Of a stretch of 64,000 nucleotides of DNA, positions 35,311-43,523 are shown one piece after another. Source of the stretch: CBDFMG01 sp965221205 [NCBI: bacterium]. Its GTDB lineage: Bacteria > SM23-31. The stretch spans positions 2,976,001-3,040,000 of the forward strand of contig OZ244870.1 in assembly GCA_965221205.1 (NCBI GenBank), written 5' to 3'. The position numbers were made by a program, and so were the translations under genes. The notes under the pieces were generated by a model. That model had not been told where the DNA came from. It made no database searches and was given only the letters and a program-made list of their open reading frames with translations. How positions within the stretch are numbered: the first letter of the stretch is position 1; each line of letters starts with the position of its first letter.

Positions 35311-36914
35311 ATGAACAATACTTTATATTACGGTGACAATCTAAAAATTCCTAAAGAGTATATCCCCGACAACTGTATAGACCTTATTTATCTTGACCAT
35401 CCTTTTTAATTCAAAAGCTAATTATAATGTCTTATTTAAAGAATCATCGGAAGAGATGTCAGAATCACAAATTATAGCATTTGAGGATACTTGGCATTGG
35501 ACAGAAGAATCTGAATGGGCATATGATGAAGTTATAAAAAAATCACCCAATTACATATCTGAGATGATGCGTTCATTTCGACAGTTTTTAGGACAAAATG
35601 ATTACATAGCATACCTTACTATGATGTGTATACGGATGGTGGAATTACGAAGAGTTTTGAAGGATTCTGGTTCAATATATTTACATTGTGACCCAACAGC
35701 AAGTTATTATCTTAAAATATTAATGGATGCTGTATTCGGGCAGAAAAACTATTTAAACGAGATTGTTTGGTGTTATAAAGAAAGAGAAATTGCAAAAAGA
35801 TATTGGAATAAAAAACATAATGTAATCCTATTCTATTGCAAAAACATCAAAAATAATGAAAGAGTATTTAATTGGAAAAATGTTGTATTGCCATATTCTT
35901 CCGGTTCTAAGAAAAAATACAACCTTACCGATGAAAAAGGCAAATTATATCAGATTACGGGTAAGGTGGCTCTTATGTTGGTGAACAACAACTACCTCGG
36001 TGGGTCGAAGAAGAACATCCAGAATGGACATATAGGGATTATTGGGAAGAAAAAGAAGGTATCCCCCCAGAGATTGGTTCTCCCAATGTATGGGCACAAT
36101 CAACTGTCCAAATTGCAATGAGGAATTTGTTAAAAAATACCGATATGCTTGGTTAAACAGGGCATCTTCTGAAAGGTTGGGTTATCCAACACAAAAACCA
36201 GAGTCCTTGTTGGAACACTTTATTATAGCGTCGTCTAATGAGGGTGATATTATCCTCGATCCGTTTTGTGGGTGTGGTACTACAATAAGTGTTGCTGAAA
36301 AATTAAGTCGCCATTGGATTGGTATTGATATTACTCACATAGCAACAAATTTAATAAAGTTCCGCTTACAAGATCAATTTAATTTAAAACCTAAAGAAGA
36401 TTACAAAGTTATTGGAGAGCCCAAAGATGTCTCAGGTGCACATCAATTAGCCCTGCAAAATAGGCACGAGTTTCAGTATTGGGCTCTATCACTTATTGGT
36501 GCAAAATACGAGAAGAAGAAGGGGGCGGACAAGGGGATTGATGGATTATCATATTTTCAAGAAAAAGGAAAAACAACCAAGATGGTCTATAAAAAGATAG
36601 TGGTCTCCGTTAAAAGTGGGAAGGTTGGTGTTAAGGACATATATGATTTAGGGCATGTTATTGAGCGAGATGAAGCCCCTATAGGCGTTTTAATTACATT
36701 AAAAAACCCCACAAAACCAATGAAAGAAGAAGCATTGGCAAAGGGCTATTATGCATCAAAACTGATGCAAGGCAAATTCTCCAAATTACAGATAATAACA
36801 ATTGAAGAGTTACTACATGGTGTAAAGCTTTATCTGCCCCTAACTGAAATACCACATCGAAGAGCGAAACGATTTCACAAAGAAAAACATCCATTAACTA
36901 TATTAGACCAATAA
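35311..36914 (+). pseudogene. DNA adenine/cytosine-N4 methyltransferase fused to a restriction-endonuclease-like domain, frameshifted
   Basis: Readable parts in order: MNNTLYYGDNLKIPKEYIPDNCIDLIYLD then motif IV, reading DHPF where DPPF is expected and followed by a one-base excess in a T5 tract (about 35402-35407); then NSKANYNVLFKESSE.. LKDSGSIYLHCDPTASYYLK; then a damaged middle with VEEEHPEWTYRDYWEEKEGIPPEIG in another frame; then ERLGYPTQKPESLLEHFI.. EGDIILDPFCGCGTTISVAEKL (SAM motif I) and HWIGIDITHIA. The C-terminal 150 residues (EFQYWALSLIGAKYEKKKGADKGIDG.. VVSVKSGKVGVKDIYDL) look like a PD-(D/E)xK nuclease, D..VSVKSGK. At least three lesions. It looks like a former self-contained restriction-modification passenger. 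Confidence 0.82.
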
Positions 36915-36921
36915 AAACTTT

Positions 36922-36947
36922 TTTATACCAATAAAGGGATAATTCCG
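36922..36947. repeat. Right terminal inverted repeat of the IS1595-type element
   Basis: 26 bp, perfect reverse complement of 33302-33327. It starts 8 bp after the methyltransferase stop codon. Confidence 0.9.
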
Positions 36948-36955
36948 TAATATTT
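36948..36955. repeat. Right 8-bp target-site duplication (TAATATTT)
   Basis: Direct copy of 33294-33301, marking the edge of the inserted element. Confidence 0.85.
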
Positions 36956-36981
36956 TCATATAAAAATTACCAGGTATTATC

Positions 36982-37944
36982 TTAATCTGCATCTGCTTCA
37001 CCGAAATAGAGAAACCTATTCAAAAGATTTACATAGTTGCTCCATCTATTCCGGCCGATTTTCTGATCATCTGTGATTCTTTTCATCGCATTCAACTTTG
37101 AGTCAATTTCATCAGCATAATGGAGAATAATTCCTTCTGATATCATTGGCACGACCGGCGAGGCCTTTTCAAGCTCACCCTGATGGCTCAAGATCAAGTG
37201 CAGCAGTTGTTTGGAAAGCTCTTCAGGGAATCCTTCAATTGACCGAATTGCGTTTTTAACTTGCTCGTAACCCATCACTATATGACCTACCAACCGACCT
37301 TCGTCAGTATAATCAATATAGGGTGCTATCGTGTAGGAGTCGGCTTTACCAATATCATGAAGCAGTGCTGCAGCATGTAAGAGATCGGTATCGATATAGT
37401 CGTAATATGCTGCAACAACATCGCAAATTTTTGTAACTGCAAGTGTGTGTTCCAGCAGACCCCCAATGTATCCGTGATGCCAGAGCTTTCCTCCCGGCGC
37501 AACGCAAAACCGTTTTGAAAAATCGCCCTTGAGCAGCATTGAATCACACAAGATATTAAGATGTTTATTCTTTATGGAATTAATAGATTTCGAAAGTTCT
37601 TTTTCTAAATTGGAAATATTTCCATTATATGAAGGGAGATATTCATCCGGTCGCACATCATCAGAAGCAACACTTTTTCTGATTTTTTCAATTTTAATTT
37701 GTGTTTGTTCTTTATATTGATCGAGCACTCCTTGAATTTTTACAACATCTCCGGTATTATACTCTTCAAGAAAATCTTCTGTGTTTTCCCAAATATTGGA
37801 CCAAATTCGACCTTTATCGTAGCCAAGTTCTAAAAATAGATAGGGTTGGTTATCCGTTTTTTTAGTCCTCATCTCAATTCCCTTAATAACAAAAAACCGG
37901 GTAATACGCTCTCCGATTTTCTGTTTCAGGCTTACATCATCCAT
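36982..37944 (-). CDS. YhaM-type 3'-5' exoribonuclease (OB-fold plus HD domain)
   Basis: 320 residues from ATG 37944 (MDDVSLKQKIGERITRFFVIKGIEMRTKKTDNQPYLFLELGYDKGRI). The N-terminal OB fold is followed by a helical linker and an HD domain: GGKLWHHGYIGGLLEHTLAVTKICD, ALLHDIGKADSY, GHIVMGYE and LILSHQGELEKASP, i.e. H..HD..H..D ligands. The length and domain order match YhaM/CBF1 proteins, which trim RNA and ssDNA ends. It borders the right end of the transposon and is not disrupted. Confidence 0.88.
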   Translation of the reverse strand: MDDVSLKQKIGERITRFFVIKGIEMRTKKTDNQPYLFLELGYDKGRIWSNIWENTEDFLEEYNTGDVVKIQGVLDQYKEQTQIKIEKIRKSVASDDVRPDEYLPSYNGNISNLEKELSKSINSIKNKHLNILCDSMLLKGDFSKRFCVAPGGKLWHHGYIGGLLEHTLAVTKICDVVAAYYDYIDTDLLHAAALLHDIGKADSYTIAPYIDYTDEGRLVGHIVMGYEQVKNAIRSIEGFPEELSKQLLHLILSHQGELEKASPVVPMISEGIILHYADEIDSKLNAMKRITDDQKIGRNRWSNYVNLLNRFLYFGEADAD

Positions 37945-37981
37945 AGTCAATCCTTATGGTGAATGATTTAATATAGTATGA

Positions 37982-38013
37982 TTGAAATAACAATTCATTT
38001 TTGTTAATTTCAA
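37982..38013. repeat. Imperfect inverted repeat upstream of the YhaM-type gene
   Basis: TTGAAATAACAA and TTGTTAATTTCAA flank a 7-base spacer; they are inverted copies except for one inserted base. It lies 40-70 bp upstream of the start codon and could be an operator or an RNA hairpin. Confidence 0.35.
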
Positions 38014-38017
38014 CTAA

Positions 38018-38056
38018 AAAATAAAAAAAGGCCGAGACATCTGTGTCCCGGCCTTT
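38018..38056 (-). terminator. Rho-independent terminator, minus strand
   Basis: AAAGGCCGAGACA and TGTCCCGGCCTTT form a 13-bp stem with one wobble and a TCTG loop (about 38027-38056). Read on the minus strand it is followed by TTTTTTTATTTTTT. It would stop transcripts coming from the transposase remnant upstream. Confidence 0.75.
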
Positions 38057-38138
38057 GAATTAATCACCGCAAAGCAGAAATTTATTTAATAATTAAAAAA
38101 TGGTCATTAGGTCAAAAGCGGACTAACGTGAATTTTGA

Positions 38139-38824
38139 TTAAAGGATGGAATAGATTTTGGTTTCTGTAATTGTATCTCCATTCCATTTCCTTGCGGTAT
38201 ACCAGGCAATGACTTTTGCTGACACCATGGTACTGTAAGCGTCTTTCTTGTGCACATGACCAGAACCCCTCAAGGCCGTTACTATGACGACGTCCCGTGA
38301 TGCACTATGTGTTATGATCGACCGTACGCTGTTTACCAAAAAACTGCAGCGATGTATACGAACGGAACGTATCAGTGGAGAAGACGCTCCCTTTCGCAGC
38401 GGTGTCCCTGATCTCGTTCATCAGGCAGCAGTCACATCGTAGTAAATAGCTTCCCGTGACGTTCCACCATGCCGAAAACCTTTGGTTCCCGTACGTTTCC
38501 CACCAAAGCAGCTTGCATCACATTCTATCTCGCCGGAAAGTCTTCTCACTTCCTGACACAAAAACTATAAATCTCCTGTCGATAAAGCATCTATGTGCCT
38601 CGCACCGTCGTGGAGCCACAACCAAGATACCTGGCAGCTTTATTGGCAGATATCTCCAAAGAAACATAATGCAGTAGAGCAAAATCGTCCTTGAACCGCT
38701 TCGGGCTGTAGTTACAAGAACATCGAGTACCTGTAAAACGATTATCACGCAAACGGTACAGACGATCCCCAGAACAAAAAGGACATGATGTATCAACAAT
38801 CAATCTAGTGACTTTTTCTTCCAT
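38139..38824 (-). pseudogene. IS1595-like transposase remnant, several frames
   Basis: It starts with MEEKVTRLIVDTSCPFCSGDRLYRLRDNRFTGTRCSC, a CPxC..C zinc finger, then DFALLHYVSLEISANKAARYLGCGSTTVRGT, a helix-turn-helix. After a frame change comes SGEIECDASCFGGKRTGTKG, matching the first catalytic Asp region (EVDESYFGG) with Cys-Asp-Ala-Ser. The last piece is VIVTALRGSGHVHKKDAYSTMVSAKV. Degenerate throughout and without visible terminal repeats. This is a different, older element than the one at 33302-36947. Confidence 0.6.
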
Positions 38825-39097
38825 CCTAAGTATGATGTAACACTTGATCAGAAAATAACCTAAGTACCTTAATTTACCTAAGAGTGGCCTGTTTGAGCTT
38901 TTTAAAGGGTTTGTATTAGATAGGATTGTATTCTTTTTGTCTGATTGCTTTATTCTGTTTATCTTTTCTATAAATCAACCTCTTTTATTTATTTCTTATT
39001 GGGGTTTTTCCCAACGAGACATGACAATTCATTGGGATTTTCTCCAATATCTTAAAGACTTCCATGTACTTAAGGTTTTTGTTTTAAGCTCTCTGTT

Positions 39098-39562
39098 TTA
39101 GGCTGTAATGTGAGAGGTTTTTTTCAATTTTTTTGTCAAATCTTGAAATAAACTCACGTTTTTCATCTTCGGTTTTTGGCCTCTTGAAAAAACCGGAGCG
39201 ACACACCTTCTCCTGGTTATAAAAGCAACTTTACTGTAATTTTTCCATTCATTGGTAAATTCGAACAAAAGTGTATTTTTTTGTTTTACGTTGACTAATC
39301 CATGCTCACAAAGCTGGTCGATAGCATGTCTGAATTGGGCATTACTGATTCTAAAAGTCTTGACTTCTTTATACGTGAATTGGATTTCTCCATTATTCGT
39401 AATTACCCATTCTTTTCTCTTACATAATGGTAACTCTCCCAAAACACGCTTTGTTAACAAAAAACAATATACCTGCGCTGATTTATCTGACAGAGAAATA
39501 AAAGCCTTTGACTTAAAAATCTGACGCCCTTTTTCAATGTAAATTGAATTACTTTTAGTCAT
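39098..39562 (-). CDS. Winged-helix-like protein of unknown function
   Basis: 154 residues from ATG 39562 (MTKSNSIYIEKGRQIFKSKAF). The pattern FISLSDKSAQVYCFLLTKR.. WVITNNGEIQFTYKEVKTFRISNAQFRHAIDQLCEHGLVNVKQ looks like a winged helix of the type in replication-initiator and accessory-element proteins: two helices, a wing, then 'F..Ai..L...Glv'. The tail is basic (SRGQKPKMKNVSLFQDLTKKLKK). The longer frame to 39616 adds nothing. It lies in an IS-rich, tRNA-adjacent stretch and is probably of mobile origin. Confidence 0.55.
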   Translation of the reverse strand: MTKSNSIYIEKGRQIFKSKAFISLSDKSAQVYCFLLTKRVLGELPLCKRKEWVITNNGEIQFTYKEVKTFRISNAQFRHAIDQLCEHGLVNVKQKNTLLFEFTNEWKNYSKVAFITRRRCVAPVFSRGQKPKMKNVSLFQDLTKKLKKTSHITA

Positions 39563-39929
39563 GTCTTGCCTGTAAATTAGATCCCAGCCACTCCAAACTA
39601 TCTGCCAGGCAAGCAACAGTTGCTGGGAGGACCAGAATTCATTTATTATTAAATGTATATGATTTTTTTAAATTTCATTAGTTCTATAAATTTATATTGA
39701 ATAGATGATACTTGAATAAATTCGTTGATTTATATGAGTATAAAATATTAATTTTAAGCACAAAGCGGTATAAACTTAGTATAAAGTAGCGGAAGTTATT
39801 GTAGGGAGATGTCGGTGTATGTCGGGGAATGTCAGGATTTGGGAAATCCGGCGATATTCTTTTTAGTAGCATATAATAAGTGGTTATGATATAATAAAAT
39901 AGGCAACATATTGTTAGAAAAAAACTTAG
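39563..39929. other. Intergenic region beside tRNA-Ala
   Basis: About 365 bp, AT-rich. It has the repeated word ATGTCGG/ATGTCAGG at 39809-39837 (GATGTCGGTGTATGTCGGGG), too irregular to be a site I can name. No gene supported. Confidence 0.4.
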
Positions 39930-40003
39930 TGGAGCAGATCGGGATCGAACCGACGACCTCATCCGTGCGAGGGATGCGCTCTCCCAGACTGAGCTACTGC
40001 CCC
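39930..40003 (-). tRNA. tRNA-Ala (CGC)
   Basis: 74-nt minus-strand cloverleaf. The acceptor GGGGCAG pairs with CTGCTCC, the anticodon stem CATCC/GGATG encloses loop CTCGCAC, anticodon CGC. T arm GTCGGTTCGATCCCGAT. Confidence 0.93.
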
Positions 40004-40080
40004 AAAAGTGTTTAAAAACACTACTTGAATATCGGATTGTTCCGGGAAATAATCAAGATTTATTTGGTCACTACGGGCTT

Positions 40081-41493
40081 TCAGAAGAATAACAATCTAC
40101 CCACTTGCGCAACGATAAAGCAGACCAGAAAGGCGATGAGGAGCGGCATAATTGAAGCAACCGTTGTCCATTTTACACTGTTTGTCTCTTTGTAGATGGT
40201 AAAGATTGTTGTTGAACAGGGGTTGTGCAGAAGTGAAAAAAGCATCAGGCACACTGCTGTCAAGATTGTCCAGCTGTTATCAATAACAAGTAAATCCCTA
40301 AGCTGATCCATATTCTGAACATCGATCATCCGATCCATATTCATGTAGGCCATGAGAATAGTCGGTACGACAATTTCATTTGCCGGTATAGCTATGATAT
40401 ACGCAAGCAGAATTACCCCGTCGAGCCCGATTGCATAACCGATTGGATTGAGCGAACCTGCCAGATGACTCATGATATTCGCATCACCAATAGTAATATT
40501 GCCGAGTAGCCATGCAACTCCACCACACGGCGCCGCCATAAGAATTGCTCTCCACAACACAAAAATTGTCCGGTCAATAAGTGAAGTATAGAGAACTCGT
40601 AATATCTGCGGCCTTCTATATGGCGGAAGCTCAAGCACATAACTAGACGCTTCTCCCTTGAGCACTGTTTTTGTCAATATAGCAGATACTACCAGCGTTA
40701 CCGCTATTCCGAAGAGTGTTACTGCAACTAATGACGACGTCGCTGCAATTGATCCGAACTGATCAGGGAATGCCGCTGCAATAAATATCGTCGCAAGCAT
40801 GATGAGCGTCGGCCAGCGGCCATTACAGGGAACAAAATTGTTCGTTATGATTGCGATGAGTCGTTCACGAGGCGAATCGATTATTCGTGCGGCAATGACA
40901 CCTGCAGCATTACAGCCGAATCCCATACTCATCGTGAGTGCCTGCTTCCCTGAGGCGCCTACTTTCTGGAAAAATTTATCAGTATTAAACGCAACCCGGG
41001 GAAGATAACCAATATCTTCCAGAAGTGTAAAACAAGGAAAAAATATTGCCATTGGTGGTAGCATGACCGATATAACCCACGCAAGAGCACGGTAAATTCC
41101 GTGGACAAAAAATCCTGTGAACCACCAAGGCGCTCCCACAGCAATGAAAGCAGATTCCAACATATCTTCAAAAGTAAACATCAAGTCTGCAAGTAAAGCA
41201 GAAGGATAATTCGCACCCTGAATCGTCAGCCAGAACACGACAGCAAGCAAAAGCACCATGATAGGAATCGACCAGATTTTTGAAGTTAAAACTCTATCGA
41301 TCGCATAATCAAAGGTATGAATATTCTTACTTTTACTCTTCACCGCTCTACCGGCTATTGCAGCAGCATCGGTGTATACAGCATTCATTACACTGTCATG
41401 CACCGAGTCGCCAACATTCTTTCTGACCGACTTGGCTTTTTCAAGAAGTTTATCGATCCTGGGATCGATTGTATGTTCTGACTTTGATTTCAT
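40081..41493 (-). CDS. FeoB permease domain as a separate protein
   Basis: 470 residues. After a basic start (DPRIDKLLEKAKSVRKNVGD) comes the FeoB membrane part: KIWSIPIMVLLLAVVFWLTIQGANYPS, the Gate motifs MAIFFPCFTLLEDIGYLPRVAF and GFGCNAAGVIAARIIDSPRERLIAIITNNFVPCNGRWPTL with the Cys residues implicated in Fe(II) transport. A second Gate half (YVLELPPYRRPQ, IGLDGVILLAYIIAIPANEIVVPTILMAYMN, LHNPCSTTIFTIYKET) follows. The GTPase domain that is normally fused is the gene just upstream (5 bp gap). Together they make a two-piece Fe(II) transporter. Confidence 0.93.
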   Translation of the reverse strand: MKSKSEHTIDPRIDKLLEKAKSVRKNVGDSVHDSVMNAVYTDAAAIAGRAVKSKSKNIHTFDYAIDRVLTSKIWSIPIMVLLLAVVFWLTIQGANYPSALLADLMFTFEDMLESAFIAVGAPWWFTGFFVHGIYRALAWVISVMLPPMAIFFPCFTLLEDIGYLPRVAFNTDKFFQKVGASGKQALTMSMGFGCNAAGVIAARIIDSPRERLIAIITNNFVPCNGRWPTLIMLATIFIAAAFPDQFGSIAATSSLVAVTLFGIAVTLVVSAILTKTVLKGEASSYVLELPPYRRPQILRVLYTSLIDRTIFVLWRAILMAAPCGGVAWLLGNITIGDANIMSHLAGSLNPIGYAIGLDGVILLAYIIAIPANEIVVPTILMAYMNMDRMIDVQNMDQLRDLLVIDNSWTILTAVCLMLFSLLHNPCSTTIFTIYKETNSVKWTTVASIMPLLIAFLVCFIVAQVGRLLFF

Positions 41494-41498
41494 AATAA

Positions 41499-42308
41499 TC
41501 AGGAAGCGGCGACTTGTTCCTGTAAATGTCTGGTTATAGTTCCATTGTGTATTTCTTCATCGGTAATGCTTGTTTGTAACTTATCAATGACCGCGTCATC
41601 ACCTTCAAGTAGACGGAGCGCAACCCAGCGGGGATTGATAATATCCGGAAATAGTGTTTCAATTTGTGGAATCAGCTCATCAAGTGCACCCTCAATATTG
41701 TCGATGTTATTGATTCTGTAAGGAGTCGTTGTTATCGTTTCTTCAGCTACACTTACAACCGATTCGATTAGTTTTCCAAGCCCTTTTTTATAAATTGCTG
41801 AGGTCGGCACTACCGGAACACCCAGATCCGCCTGCAGTTGGTTTTCGTCAATAATTATACCTTTTCTTGATGCTTCATCGATTAGATTGAGGCAGACCAC
41901 CACTTTGTCAGTAATCTCAAGAATCTGGAGAACAAAGTTTAAGTTTCGTTCAAGACGGGCAGCATCTACCACAACAACGGTTACATCTGGTCTGCTCAGC
42001 AGTAGAAAGTCGTTCGCAACTTCTTCTTCCTGTGACATGGATAACAGTGAATAGGTCCCAGGCAAATCAATCAATTTGTACCGGTTATTGTTGTACTCAA
42101 ACATACCTTCAGCACGTATTACTGTTTTACCGGGCCAGTTACCCGTATGCTGCCGCAGACCAGTGAGAGCATTAAATACTGTACTCTTACCCGTATTAGG
42201 ATTACCCGCAAGTGCAACCAAGTAATCAAATGACTGCATGTTAATATTCTGACGCTGCAGTACACCATGTAAAGAGCACGATTGTGTCGAACATCCGATT
42301 TCACTCAT
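41499..42308 (-). CDS. FeoB GTPase domain as a separate protein
   Basis: 269 residues. It starts with a Cys-rich tip (MSEIGCSTQSCSLHG), then G1 GNPNTGKSTVFNALTG, a G2-like HTGNWPGKTV, G3 IDLPGTYSLLSMSQEEEVANDFLL and G4 NLIDEASRKG; FeoB-specific VVVVDAARLERNLNFVLQI is present. The helical GDI domain follows (LRLLEGDDAVIDKLQ). The last residues (LQEQVAAS*) end just before the permease gene, so the usual polypeptide is cut at the G/GDI-membrane border. The reading is clean, so this looks like a natural split, not a frameshift. Confidence 0.93.
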   Translation of the reverse strand: MSEIGCSTQSCSLHGVLQRQNINMQSFDYLVALAGNPNTGKSTVFNALTGLRQHTGNWPGKTVIRAEGMFEYNNNRYKLIDLPGTYSLLSMSQEEEVANDFLLLSRPDVTVVVVDAARLERNLNFVLQILEITDKVVVCLNLIDEASRKGIIIDENQLQADLGVPVVPTSAIYKKGLGKLIESVVSVAEETITTTPYRINNIDNIEGALDELIPQIETLFPDIINPRWVALRLLEGDDAVIDKLQTSITDEEIHNGTITRHLQEQVAAS

Positions 42309-42334
42309 ACGTATTTATTCCTGCTTCCTAACCG

Positions 42335-42586
42335 TTACACCCGTTCAATAATTATGCTTTCTGCATCCTTATTACGAATAGCAATATGCGTATCTTTGAT
42401 ACGGTAGGCAACCGGGTCACCACCGAAACTTTCCAGTACTACCCTTATTTTCGTACCAGGTACAAGACCTATATCCAGAAAACGTCGGCGGATCAGTCCT
42501 ATACACCGAAGCGATTTAATGATGCCGTTTTCACCCGGCTTTAAAGATCCCAACGTCACTACCTCATGTTCCTCAGACACGTTCAC
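42335..42586 (-). CDS. feoA: FeoA-type SH3-like protein
   Basis: 83 residues: VVTLGSLKPGENGIIKSLRCIGLIRRRFLDIGLVPGTKIRVVLESFGGDPVAYRIKDTHIAIRNKDAESIII. This is the standard FeoA pattern (LRRRFLDIGLVPGT). It is thought to modulate FeoB. It sits 27 bp upstream of the GTPase gene and about 43 bp downstream of the DtxR-type regulator. Confidence 0.94.
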   Translation of the reverse strand: MNVSEEHEVVTLGSLKPGENGIIKSLRCIGLIRRRFLDIGLVPGTKIRVVLESFGGDPVAYRIKDTHIAIRNKDAESIIIERV

Positions 42587-42628
42587 ACCTGCTATTGTTC
42601 TTTTTCATTGTGGAAAAACCAAGAGTAA

Positions 42629-43309
42629 CTATTCGCTCGGTTTCTCATCCGCTGCATGATTTACCGGTGCGACATAAACATTTTTCGCAACTTCACGCCA
42701 GACCATTTGTTCTTTGTCACCAATCTTCACAGTCAGAGGTCCCTCAAACGGAGCTTTATCGAGTACTTCCATAGTTACTTCTAAAACCAGACCGATCTCT
42801 GTCAAATAGCGGAGCATTTCGGGATTTTTATCGGAAACCCTCTTGATTGTCACTTTGTTTCCTGGCTCGATCTTGGACAACGGAGAAAATATGAAGTCCT
42901 CAATACTGCCGTCTTTACCCGGAATCGGATCACCATGCGGATCAAATTCCGGATACCCAAGCATTTCATATATCTTATCCTCGAACATTTCTGAAATATG
43001 GTGCTCGAGACGCTCAGCCTCATCATGGACTTCATCCCACGAATAACCCATAACCTCGTTTAAATATAACTCGATGAGCCTGTGGTGCCTGAGTACTTCA
43101 AGGGCGATCTTTTCTCCTGCATCAAAAAGCGTTACCCCTTTATAGGAAGTGTAATCCAATAATTTCATATCCGCAAGGCGCTTGAGCATGTTGGTGACTG
43201 ATGCTGACGACACATCTAATGCTCGTGCAATTTCGTTGGTTGTAACCGTCCCTTTCGATTGAAGCTTATAAATTGCTTTTATATAATCTTCTGCGGCTTG
43301 ACTGAGCAT
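42629..43309 (-). CDS. DtxR/MntR-family metal-dependent repressor
   Basis: 226 residues. The winged helix (AAEDYIKAIYKLQSKGTVTTNEIARALDVSSASVTNMLKRLADMKLL) is followed by the dimerisation/metal domain (HHRLIELYLNEVMGYSWDEVHDEAERLEHHISEMFEDKI) with His/Glu ligands, and a C-terminal FeoA/SH3 domain (LSKIEPGNKVTIKRVSDKNPEMLRYLTEIGLVLEVTMEVLDKAPFEGPLTVKI). The length matches the three-domain IdeR/DtxR type. As first gene of the feo operon it probably represses iron uptake and itself when Fe(II) (or Mn(II)) is plentiful. Confidence 0.93.
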   Translation of the reverse strand: MLSQAAEDYIKAIYKLQSKGTVTTNEIARALDVSSASVTNMLKRLADMKLLDYTSYKGVTLFDAGEKIALEVLRHHRLIELYLNEVMGYSWDEVHDEAERLEHHISEMFEDKIYEMLGYPEFDPHGDPIPGKDGSIEDFIFSPLSKIEPGNKVTIKRVSDKNPEMLRYLTEIGLVLEVTMEVLDKAPFEGPLTVKIGDKEQMVWREVAKNVYVAPVNHAADEKPSE

Positions 43310-43330
43310 TTTTATCCTCTAATTAGATAT

Positions 43331-43344
43331 TTAGTCTTGTCTAA
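43331..43344. promoter_or_regulatory. Candidate DtxR-type operator upstream of the regulator-feo operon
   Basis: TTAGTCTTGTCTAA is an imperfect palindrome (TTAG..CTAA arms) in a region 22-35 bp upstream of the regulator ATG. DtxR/IdeR boxes have the same TTAG(n6)CTAA frame, so autoregulation is plausible. Recognition by motif only. Confidence 0.42.
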
Positions 43345-43523
43345 AAATCAAATTAATACAATATAAACAAATTGTCAAGATAAATATGATCTTAATAAGA
43401 GTATTTGCATTTTTTGCAATGAAATGGCATATCATGAAATTTCACCTTTATCAAAATAACTTTGTAATATTCTAATTATGACTTTACATTACTACAAAGC
43501 AATAATCAAATAAACGAGGAGTA

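Larger units (their letters stand above)
33302..36947 (+). mobile_element. IS1595-family transposon with a DNA methyltransferase-nuclease passenger, interrupted by an IS3-type element
   Basis: Perfect 26-bp terminal inverted repeats (33302-33327 and 36922-36947, starting CGGAATTATCCC) are flanked by the perfect 8-bp direct repeat TAATATTT. Contents in order: an IS1595-type transposase broken in the middle, a 1.28-kb IS3-type insertion, the rest of the transposase, and a methyltransferase-nuclease gene, all on the plus strand. Total 3,646 bp, or about 2.37 kb without the IS3 insertion. IS1595-like elements with passenger genes are known as a type; this cargo is notable. Both transposase and passenger are damaged, so the element is probably immobile now, although the ends are still intact. 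Confidence 0.9.

Noticed and set aside
39684-39962. Minus-strand frame of 92 codons overlapping tRNA-Ala
   Set aside because: It runs through the tRNA and is low-complexity Tyr/Ile-rich; not a gene.
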